Below are positions 6,010-11,668 of a stretch of 11,668 nucleotides of DNA, in pieces; within the stretch, counting starts at the first letter, position 1, and every line of letters begins with the position of its first letter. The position numbers and the translations under genes are program-made. The notes beneath the pieces were generated by a model. The model saw only the letters and a list, made by a program, of their open reading frames with translations. It ran no database searches and had not been told where the DNA came from. The stretch covers positions 1 to 11,668 of the forward strand of contig JAJXXG010000234.1 in the NCBI GenBank assembly GCA_021781255.1, in the 5' to 3' direction. This stretch comes from Acidobacteriota bacterium (lineage in GTDB: Bacteria > Acidobacteriota > Terriglobia > Terriglobales > Acidobacteriaceae).

Positions 6010-6762
6010 ATGTTTCCTCGCAAGTTAGCCGTGATAGTTGCAGTCGTGTTGTTTTCCTGTGTCGCTTCGGCGCAAACCATTCAGATCAACCGCGAGAACA
6101 AGACCATCGCCATCAGTACTACGGACGAAGCCACAGCGACAGCCGATATCGCTTCAATTACCATCGGTTTCGAGATTTTTGGGCCGGATTCGCAAAGCAC
6201 CTACGCCGAGGCTGGCAGTTTGTCCCAGGTAATTCTCAAGGCGCTGCACAACGCGGGAGTGGATGACAAAAGCATTGAAAGTTCCGAGCAGGGCTTACAG
6301 CGAAACATAAATTTCGACCAAAAGGACTCGCCAGAGCAGCGCTTGAAAAAGCAGTTTGTCTTCAGGCAGTCGTGGGATGTATCAACCACTCCTCAGGCCG
6401 CCGCAGGGGTGATTCGTGCAGCCATCGCAGCAGGAGCCAACAAGAGTGGAGCGATCGACTGGCGGCTCGCGGACCACAAAGCGCTTCAAGCCAAGGCTGC
6501 GCAATCCGCGCTCGTCAAAGCCCGCGCCGTCGCCAGCCAGATGGCTGAGGGTCTGCACGTAAAGCTGGGTGATCTGATTTACGCCAGCAACGAAACGCCG
6601 AACACTCGCATCTACCTTGCCCGTCCTGTGCAGAGTGAAATGATGAATAACCAACTAACCAGTGCGGCGAGAATCCCCGCACCTCCGCCTCCTCCCCTCG
6701 AAATCCGCCCTCAAACCATCCGCGAGGAAGCCACCGTCTACGCCGTCTTCGCCATCGAGTAG
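6010..6762 (+). CDS. SIMPL domain (DUF541) exported protein, copy 2
   Basis: This is a 250-residue paralog of the upstream SIMPL protein. The signal peptide MFPRKLAVIVAVVLFSCVASA leads to mature QTIQINRENKTIAIS. The shared plan is visible: TDEATATADIASITIGFEIF, then QFVFRQSWDVST, IRAAIAAGANKSGAIDWRLADHKALQAKA, LGDLIYASN and the tail EATVYAVFAIE. Near the C-terminus is a proline run (APPPPPLE) before the last strand. The start is supported by GGGGGG at 6001-6006. The inner part uses more A/T-ending codons than copy 1; one sampled row each gave 33 of 60 G+C here and 40 of 60 in copy 1. The duplication is therefore old, or one copy has a different origin. It converges on the DUF1810 gene with only 7 bases between. 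Confidence 0.9.
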   Translation: MFPRKLAVIVAVVLFSCVASAQTIQINRENKTIAISTTDEATATADIASITIGFEIFGPDSQSTYAEAGSLSQVILKALHNAGVDDKSIESSEQGLQRNINFDQKDSPEQRLKKQFVFRQSWDVSTTPQAAAGVIRAAIAAGANKSGAIDWRLADHKALQAKAAQSALVKARAVASQMAEGLHVKLGDLIYASNETPNTRIYLARPVQSEMMNNQLTSAARIPAPPPPPLEIRPQTIREEATVYAVFAIE

Positions 6763-6769
6763 TCCGCGA

Positions 6770-7201
6770 TTACCGCAGCAGCTCCAGCGTCAGGCGATCG
6801 GGCTCGCCGCCAAAATATTTCTTCAACGCTGCGCGGAAAACCGTGTCATCCTCGGCGGCGCGCGCAAACAGCGTCATCGAAGACCGGAACTTCAGGTCAT
6901 CCGGTGACCCCAGAATCTCGTGAATCGTGCGGTCTTCCACCTCGTTCACCAGTTGCGTGCATTCCACCAGCCGCGGCCCCAGCACCGGATGCCGCAGATA
7001 CGCCGCCGCCTCATCCAGCGAGCCAATGCCGTAGTAGGCAGCCGCCGCGCTGCGCCCCAGGCCCTTCATCTGCGGAAAAATGAACCACATCCAGTGGCCG
7101 CGCTTGCAACCTGCACGCAGCTCGTCCAGCACTTCGGCAAACACATCTTCCTGTGCCTCCACAAAGCGTTCGAGATGATACGGGTAGTGCACGGCTGCCA
7201 T
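6770..7201 (-). CDS. DUF1810 domain-containing protein
   Basis: This 143-residue protein of the DUF1810 family is sometimes mislabelled calpastatin in databases. I know of no firm function. The whole family pattern is present: ERFVEAQEDVFAEVLDELRAG at 11-31, GHWMWFIFPQMKGLG at 35-49, SLDEAAAYLRHPVLGPRL at 61-78, GSPDDLKFRSSMTLFA at 98-113 and KYFGGEPDRLTLELL at 128-142. It has no signal peptide or membrane segment, so it is probably cytosolic. The start is placed at the ATG at 7201 because family similarity begins just after it. AGGGG abuts that ATG, so the GTG four codons in is an alternative. An in-frame extension up to 7324 is low-complexity and rejected. The gene is divergent from the dioxygenase at 7390. 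Confidence 0.88.
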   Translation of the reverse strand: MAAVHYPYHLERFVEAQEDVFAEVLDELRAGCKRGHWMWFIFPQMKGLGRSAAAAYYGIGSLDEAAAYLRHPVLGPRLVECTQLVNEVEDRTIHEILGSPDDLKFRSSMTLFARAAEDDTVFRAALKKYFGGEPDRLTLELLR

Positions 7202-7389
7202 CCCCTGAGATGCTGTCTGCTTAGACGCCTGCGGCCCGGCCGGCGTTTCAGCTCTTGCATCACACTCCTTTGTGCGCTCACAGCAGCAGCCGCGTGAATC
7301 GTAACCGCAATCCGGTGCATCCAACCTATAGTTGTTTGAACAAATACATGGCCGGGCCGCCGCCCGCCAAGCGCTCGGAGGACCACCGC
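7202..7389. promoter_or_regulatory. Divergent spacer between DUF1810 and the dioxygenase, with a small palindrome
   Basis: These 188 bases must hold promoters for both divergent genes. At 7332-7343 lies TTGTTTGAACAA, with 5-base inverted arms around TG, just after TATAGT (7327-7332), which resembles a -10 box for the dioxygenase. No good -35 is found 16-18 bases before it. The palindrome could be an operator for a repressor, but no regulator gene is in the window. Confidence 0.3.
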
Positions 7390-8205
7390 ATGACCGCCAA
7401 CACCCATCGCCAGCCCGCCATCTTCCTGCCTCATGGCGGAGGCCCCTGCTTCTTCATGGACTGGACCTGGGGCCCGGCCGACACATGGCACGCCACCCAG
7501 CACTTTCTTGAGGGCCTTGCGGCCACGCTGCCCGAACCGCCCAAAGCCCTGCTCGTCATCAGCGGCCACTGGGAGGAGCCTGCCTTCACCGCCAGCGCCG
7601 CAGCGCAGCCGCAGCTCATCTTTGACTACTCCGGCTTCCCCGAGCACACCTACCGCCTCAGCTGGCCCGCGCCCGGCCATCCCGAACTCGCCGCGCGCGT
7701 ACAAGCGCTGCTCGCCAGCGCTGGCCTGCCCGCCGCCATCAGCCCAAGCCGCGGCTTTGACCACGGTGTTTTCGTGCCGCTCAAGGTGGCCTTTCCGCAG
7801 GCGCAGATTCCTGTGGTCACACTCTCGCTCGCGGCCTCGCTGGACCCTGCACTGCACATCGCCGCCGGGCGCGCCCTGGCCCCACTGCGCGATGAGGGCG
7901 TGCTCATCGTGGCCAGCGGCATGAGCTTCCACAATCTGCGCGCGTATCTGCATCCGGAAACGCGTGAGCGCGCCCATGCCTTTAACAATTGGCTCACGCA
8001 GGCAGTCGAGTCACCTGCCCCCGCGCGCGATGCCCTGCTCGCCCACTGGCGTCAGGCCCCGCACGCAGCCTTCGCCCATCCGCGCGAGGAGCACCTGATT
8101 CCGCTCATGGTCGCCGCAGGCGCCGGCGGCGAGGCACCCGGCACGCGCATCTTTACCGATGAGCCCATGGGCGCAGCCATCAGTGCCTATCGTTTCGATG
8201 GATGA
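7390..8205 (+). CDS. LigB-type extradiol dioxygenase, DODA/YgiD-like
   Basis: This 271-residue protein belongs to the class III extradiol ring-cleavage family (LigB fold, 4,5-DOPA dioxygenase/YgiD branch), metal enzymes that open catecholic rings; the substrate here is unknown. Conserved histidines occur where the family places its metal and catalytic ligands: His15 in FLPHGGGP, His60 in ISGHWE, His125 in GFDHGVFVPL, His181 in SGMSFHN, and His230/His235 in HPREEHLIPL. The ATG at 7390 is chosen because GGAGG lies 8 bases upstream (7377-7381) and the family begins with this segment. Earlier in-frame ATGs are rejected. No ferredoxin, transporter or other aromatic catabolism gene is adjacent. A role in aromatic breakdown or pigment-like chemistry is only an inference from the family. 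Confidence 0.9.
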   Translation: MTANTHRQPAIFLPHGGGPCFFMDWTWGPADTWHATQHFLEGLAATLPEPPKALLVISGHWEEPAFTASAAAQPQLIFDYSGFPEHTYRLSWPAPGHPELAARVQALLASAGLPAAISPSRGFDHGVFVPLKVAFPQAQIPVVTLSLAASLDPALHIAAGRALAPLRDEGVLIVASGMSFHNLRAYLHPETRERAHAFNNWLTQAVESPAPARDALLAHWRQAPHAAFAHPREEHLIPLMVAAGAGGEAPGTRIFTDEPMGAAISAYRFDG

Positions 8206-8210
8206 AAAGG

Positions 8211-8237
8211 GAGCGCCCGGCCCAACGGCCGGCGCTC
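8211..8237 (-). terminator. Hairpin terminator between convergent dioxygenase and DoxX genes
   Basis: An 11-bp GC-rich stem with one bulged C (GAGCGCCCGGCC with GGCCGGCGCTC, loop CAAC) fills the gap between the two stops. On the minus strand it is followed by CCTTTTC, so it best serves the DoxX gene. The plus-strand side lacks a T tract, so for the dioxygenase it would be weaker. Confidence 0.65.
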
Positions 8238-8683
8238 TATCGCGGCTGGTACCAGCGCCGCTTGCGGCCCAGCCGCACGCCGCTTTCCAGCAGCGTCGCC
8301 ACCAGCGCGAACAGCATCGCCAGGTCCGTGCGCGCCTCATGCAGAAAGCTCAGCCAGCCATAATGGTTCAGCCGGGGCGGCGCAAAGCGGCCCAGCGGAT
8401 GACCAAGCAGAACCGGCACCTTCGTCGTCACGATGGCTGTGACAATCACAATCAGCAGCAGCACCGCCGCGTCTCCTGCATACAGATTCAGAATCAACGC
8501 CGCACCGGCAATGATCTCCACTCCTCCCACAAGCGGCGCGAGCAGATGCGGAAAAGGCAGCCCGATGTGGGCAAACCTGCCCGCGCCCAGTTCATTGGGA
8601 TGCAGAAACTTCAGAATGCCTTCCGTCAGGAATACAAGCCCGACAATGACCCGGATCAGGATCATGGGAAGGTTCTTGCGCAT
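8237..8683 (-). CDS. DoxX family membrane protein
   Basis: This 148-residue inner-membrane protein of the DoxX family is named after a quinol-oxidase subunit of Acidianus, though most bacterial members have no established enzymatic role. Four membrane segments are visible at about 7-27, 45-67, 69-88 and 118-136. Family features include RVIVGLVFLTEGILKFLHP at 11-29 and PLVGGVEIIAGAALIL at 50-65. The tail is basic (GRKRRWYQPR). The ATG at 8683 is preceded by GGAGG at 5 bases. It lies 180 bases downstream of the glutathione peroxidase on the same strand. Co-transcription is possible and would fit an oxidative-stress pairing reported for some DoxX proteins, but the gap could hold a separate promoter. 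Confidence 0.88.
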   Translation of the reverse strand: MRKNLPMILIRVIVGLVFLTEGILKFLHPNELGAGRFAHIGLPFPHLLAPLVGGVEIIAGAALILNLYAGDAAVLLLIVIVTAIVTTKVPVLLGHPLGRFAPPRLNHYGWLSFLHEARTDLAMLFALVATLLESGVRLGRKRRWYQPR

Positions 8684-8864
8684 CCATTCCTCCGTTACAG
8701 GTTCATAGACGAAGGCGACTGGCAGAAGCTGTCATTTCCTTCTTTCGAGACAGGAAGAGCATACCGCAGCGCCGACCCGCATGCGGACACTTCCGCGACA
8801 GATCACAGGCTTTTTTCCTGAAGTGGAACGCGCTCATGCATTTCGCGGCAAAGTCTTCATGCCA

Positions 8865-9365
8865 CTATTGCTCGGCGAGCATCCTCTCAATGGCCGGAGC
8901 CAGGTTCCCAGGCTTCTTCGCCGGCGCGTAACGCGCCACAACACGGCCGCCGCGGTCCACCAGGAATTTCGTGAAATTCCATTTGATGGCTCTTGTCCCC
9001 AGCAGGCCTGGCTTCTCCCGCTTCAGGAATTGATAAAGCGGATGTGCGTTGGGCCCGTTGACATCGATCCGCGCAAAAACGGGAAAGCTGACGCCGTAGT
9101 TCTGCTGGCAAAATGCGCCAATCTCGCCGGCCGTGCCCGGCTCCTGCTGGCCAAACTGGTTGCAGGGGAAGCCCAGCACCACAAATCCCCGGTCCTTGCC
9201 GGCGCGGTAGAGCTGCTCCAGACCGGCATATTGTGGCGTAAAGCCGCATTTGCTGGCCGTGTTCACAATCAGCAGAACGCGCCCTCTGAACTCGTCCAGG
9301 CTCACCGTGCGCCCATCAAGCAGCGGCGCCCGGAAGGCATAAATGCTCTCTGAAGCCTTGTCCAT
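8865..9365 (-). CDS. Glutathione peroxidase family protein (thiol peroxidase)
   Basis: This 166-residue glutathione peroxidase-type enzyme reduces hydrogen peroxide or lipid hydroperoxides with thiols; bacterial cysteine forms often use thioredoxin. The peroxidatic Cys40 lies in NTASKCGFTPQY. The catalytic Gln74 is in FPCNQFGQQEPG, and Trp129-Asn130 are in IKWNFTKFLVDR, so the tetrad is complete with Cys in place of selenocysteine. A further Cys86 in FCQQNYGVSFP may act as a resolving residue. No signal peptide is present, so it is probably cytosolic. The ATG at 9365 directly precedes the family start; a GGAG lies somewhat far upstream. It is divergent from bamA across a 460-base gap. Confidence 0.94.
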   Translation of the reverse strand: MDKASESIYAFRAPLLDGRTVSLDEFRGRVLLIVNTASKCGFTPQYAGLEQLYRAGKDRGFVVLGFPCNQFGQQEPGTAGEIGAFCQQNYGVSFPVFARIDVNGPNAHPLYQFLKREKPGLLGTRAIKWNFTKFLVDRGGRVVARYAPAKKPGNLAPAIERMLAEQ

Positions 9366-9825
9366 CTTCAGCCAATCTCCAAGGCGAAAAGGATGTCATG
9401 TCCGCCTCGTCCGCGTCTAAGAGAAATGCAAACATGCAGGTCGAGGGTGCGCACTGCTCCCAACCCGCCCGCTTCCGGTAGACTGGGATGGGCCCCAAAT
9501 AGCCGGAGTCCCGGTGGCAGGTCTTTGCCGCCGGGGTGGCAGTGTGGGACCGGACCCGGTCCGCGGGCAGCATGTGCGGCGGGGAACACTGGGGAAAGAT
9601 GCGGTTTCCGAGCTGATGGTTTGCCCTGCGGTTTGGGCGGGATGGCCACGGTCCAATATAATCAGTCTTTCCGAGAAGCAGTATCAGATTTTACGCAGTG
9701 AGGGTGTGCATATTCTTCCCGTGAAGCCTAACCATGGACCGCACCAGTTCTTGTGCTCGCCGCAGGGCTCCAGCCCGGTGAAGATCAAGCACGCTTCCAT
9801 TGTCCGCTCGTTGCGGATTCCGACC
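9366..9825. other. 460-base region without a convincing gene between gpx and bamA, with two hairpins
   Basis: No open frame here shows a recognisable protein. The bamA frame stays open back to 9421, but the part before the signal peptide has no family similarity. The region holds a strong stem of 10 bp with one G-T wobble at 9510-9535 (CCCGGTGGCA with TGCCGCCGGG) and a second at 9547-9562 (GGACCG, loop GACC, CGGTCC). A repeated TGCGGTTT lies near 9600 and 9628. A -10-like TATAAT is at 9657, and a 15-codon ATG frame runs from 9734 to 9781. The last is too short to call a gene. The hairpins are not followed by T tracts. Confidence 0.5.
9633..9662 (+). promoter_or_regulatory. Candidate promoter for bamA
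   Basis: A perfect TATAAT lies at 9657-9662, with TTGGGC at 9633-9638 upstream (18-base spacer). The -35 matches the consensus only in its first three bases, but an exact TATAAT stands out in this GC-rich sequence. Transcription would start near 9669, giving a leader of roughly 110-160 bases depending on which bamA start is used. Confidence 0.4.
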
Positions 9826-11668
9826 ATGCTGGCGAGGCTGTCGCTGCTCGTTCTGCTGGCCCTTTCCGTTGGCGCCGCCCTGGCCCAGACGCCGCAGACC
9901 ATTGACCAGATCAGGGTCATTGGAAACCGGCGCATCCCCAAGGAGACCATCCTTGCGCGGCTCTTTACCCACCCGGGCGATACCTACGATCCCATCTCCA
10001 TCGAGCGCGACTTCAACTCCCTGTGGAACACGGGCTACTTTGAAGACCTGCGCATCGAGCGCGAAGAAACCGAGAAGGGCATCATCCTCAACGTCTTCGT
10101 CCGCGAGCGGCCCACCATCCGCGAAATCAACTACAAGGGCCTCAACTCCGTCTCCGTCTCCGACGTGCTCGACCGCTTCAAAAAAGAAAAGGTCGGCCTC
10201 TCGGTCGAGGGCCAGTACGACCCCACCAAGATCAAGCGCGCCGAGACTGTGCTCAGGGACATCCTCTCCGAGCACGGACACCAGTTCGCCACCATCAAGA
10301 CCGAGGTCAAGACCATTCCGCCGGCCTCCGTGCAGGTGAACTTCAACGTCAAGGAAGGCCCCACCGTCAAGGTCGGCCAGATTCGCTTCACCGGCAACGA
10401 GCACCTCAGCAGCCTCTACCTGCGCCGCGCCATGAAGAATCTCAAGCCCATCGGCATTCCCTACTCGCTGATCTTTGAGAACATCTTCGCCAAGACCTTC
10501 GACGCCTCCAAGCTCGAGGAAGACACCGAGCGCGTTCGTTATGCTTACCGCGATAAGGGCTACTACAACGCCGCAATCGAAACGCCGCAGACGCAGATTC
10601 GCGACGAAGGCGGCCTGAACTGGTTTACCTTCCGTCCTCGCCGGGGCAAGCGGATTGACATCCTGATGCCCGTCGAAGAGGGCGCCCGCTACCGCCTCGG
10701 CACCATCACCTTCACCGGCAACAAGGCCGTCACCAATACCCGGGCGCTCCGCGCCACCTTCGCCGTCAAGGATGGCGACTGGTTCAATGCCACCCTGATC
10801 GGCAAGGGCCTGGAAAATCTGAAAAAGGCCTACGGTCAGTTGGGCTACATCAACTTCGGCGCCGTCCCCAAGCCCATCTTCGACGACCAGAAGAAGACCG
10901 TCTCCCTGCAGATCGACATCGACGAGGGCAAGCCCTTCTACGTCTCGCGCATCGAGTTCCAGGGCAACACCATCACCCGCGACCGCGTCATCCGCCGCGA
11001 ACTGCTCCTCGAAGAAGGCCAGGTCTACAATTCCCAGCTCTGGGAGTACAGCCTGCTCCGCCTCAACCAGCTCGAATATTTCGAGCCGCTCAAGGTCGAC
11101 CAAGACTCCGAGGCACACCAGAACCCCGAAGCCGGCACCGTTGACCTGCTGCTCAAGGTCAAGGAGAAGGGCAAGAACTCCATCGGCCTCAACGGCGGCG
11201 TCAGCGGACTCAACGGCGCGTTCCTGGGCGTCAATTACCAGACCAACAACTTCCTCGGCCTGGGTGAGACGCTCAGCGTACAGGGCAACCTGGGCAACAT
11301 GAGCCGCCAGTTCCTCTTCGGCTTCTCGCAGCCCTACATTCGCAACCGCCCCATCAACGTCGGCTTCCAGATTTTCAACAACAAGCAGGACTTCAACGCC
11401 GCCAAGAACTACCAGGCCACCACCGGCCAGGCAGCCAACCTTACCGCGGCCCAGCAGTCCCTCACGCAGAACTACAACCAGGCATCCACGGGGCTGAATT
11501 TCTCCGTGAGCTATCCGCTCAAGCGCCATGCGTTCCAGCGCGTAGGCTTTACCTACTCGCTCAACCGGTCCACCATTTCGGCGTTCAGCACAGCCTCCCA
11601 GACCTTCTTCCAGACCATCAGCTTCCGGTCCGGCATCCAAGGATCAAACGCGCTGGCCGGCATCGTAG
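9826..11668 (+). CDS. bamA: Outer-membrane protein assembly factor BamA, 3'-truncated
   Basis: This is an Omp85 protein that folds and inserts beta-barrel proteins in the outer membrane as the core of the BAM complex. From the ATG at 9826, 614 codons are visible before the window ends. The signal peptide MLARLSLLVLLALSVGAALA leads to mature QTPQTIDQIRVIGN. Five POTRA domains follow at about 27-96, 97-178, 179-287, 288-369 and 370-448, each with the pattern of a strand, G(N/L) and helix (VIGNRRI, YKGLNSV, FTGNEHL, FTGNKAV, FQGNTIT). The barrel starts at about 450 (SIGLNGGVSGLNG, TNNFLGLGETLSVQG). POTRA3 is longer than usual, and the early barrel has a Gln/Asn-rich loop at about 521-556. No Shine-Dalgarno precedes 9826. 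GTG at 9778, with AGGG 10 bases upstream, is a real alternative that lengthens the signal peptide. Confidence 0.93.
   Translation, partial: MLARLSLLVLLALSVGAALAQTPQTIDQIRVIGNRRIPKETILARLFTHPGDTYDPISIERDFNSLWNTGYFEDLRIEREETEKGIILNVFVRERPTIREINYKGLNSVSVSDVLDRFKKEKVGLSVEGQYDPTKIKRAETVLRDILSEHGHQFATIKTEVKTIPPASVQVNFNVKEGPTVKVGQIRFTGNEHLSSLYLRRAMKNLKPIGIPYSLIFENIFAKTFDASKLEEDTERVRYAYRDKGYYNAAIETPQTQIRDEGGLNWFTFRPRRGKRIDILMPVEEGARYRLGTITFTGNKAVTNTRALRATFAVKDGDWFNATLIGKGLENLKKAYGQLGYINFGAVPKPIFDDQKKTVSLQIDIDEGKPFYVSRIEFQGNTITRDRVIRRELLLEEGQVYNSQLWEYSLLRLNQLEYFEPLKVDQDSEAHQNPEAGTVDLLLKVKEKGKNSIGLNGGVSGLNGAFLGVNYQTNNFLGLGETLSVQGNLGNMSRQFLFGFSQPYIRNRPINVGFQIFNNKQDFNAAKNYQATTGQAANLTAAQQSLTQNYNQASTGLNFSVSYPLKRHAFQRVGFTYSLNRSTISAFSTASQTFFQTISFRSGIQGSNALAGIV

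Noticed and set aside
7066..7977. 303-codon minus-strand frame opposite the dioxygenase
   Set aside because: The plus-strand LigB-type histidines and ribosome site are convincing. The antisense frame overlaps DUF1810 in another frame and has no domain.
8781..9353. 190-codon plus-strand frame opposite the glutathione peroxidase
   Set aside because: The minus strand carries all catalytic motifs of the peroxidase. No domain is recognised on the plus strand.
9691..11640. 649-codon open frame on the minus strand opposite bamA
   Set aside because: The plus strand encodes five clear POTRA domains and the barrel start of BamA. The antisense frame is a Leu/Val/Glu/Gly/Asp-rich mirror of G/C-ending codons with no recognisable domain.

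Overview
The window looks like chromosomal DNA from an acidobacterium, most likely order Terriglobales/Acidobacteriales. The basis is moderately high G+C, a secreted M13 metallopeptidase of the kind expanded in that phylum, a BamA with its outer-membrane signal peptide (so Gram-negative), paired SIMPL-domain periplasmic proteins, and heptad-repeat arrays beside a four-helix-bundle gene. The phylum is inferred from gene style; no rRNA or other marker is present.

Layout. A 3' fragment of an M13 zinc metallopeptidase (+, 3-1136) ends at a strong hairpin terminator (1157-1191). Convergent to it is a succinyl-CoA synthetase operon on the minus strand: sucC (3732-2557), then a small four-helix-bundle gene of the 23S rRNA intervening-sequence protein (IVP) family (2498-2136), then sucD (2111-1236). 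trpD (3918-4979) is divergent from sucC. Next come two exported SIMPL/DUF541 paralogs (5087-5803 and 6010-6762) separated by a hairpin-rich spacer. A DUF1810 gene (7201-6770, -) converges on the second one with only 7 bases between. A LigB/DODA-type dioxygenase (7390-8205, +) is divergent from DUF1810 and ends at a shared hairpin facing a DoxX-like membrane protein (8683-8237, -). Upstream of doxX is a glutathione peroxidase (9365-8865, -). A 460-base leader region without a convincing gene then leads into bamA (9826 to the window end, 3' truncated).

Most genes are housekeeping or envelope and stress functions: TCA cycle (sucCD), tryptophan synthesis (trpD), outer-membrane assembly (bamA), peroxide defence (gpx) and protein turnover (M13). 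bamA lies opposite a long antisense open frame, which I reject as a shadow.

The part most worth attention is 2116-2562. The IVP gene separates sucC from sucD, has lower G+C than its host genes, and is bordered by two arrays of 7-base repeats that are inverted relative to each other. One array contains the IVP stop codon and supplies the Shine-Dalgarno sequence of sucD. A third array of related but different heptads begins at the base after the sucD stop. The two inverted arrays could pair in the sucC-IVP-sucD mRNA, loop out the IVP gene and mask the sucD ribosome site. This resembles the stem of 23S rRNA intervening sequences, but inside a protein-coding operon.
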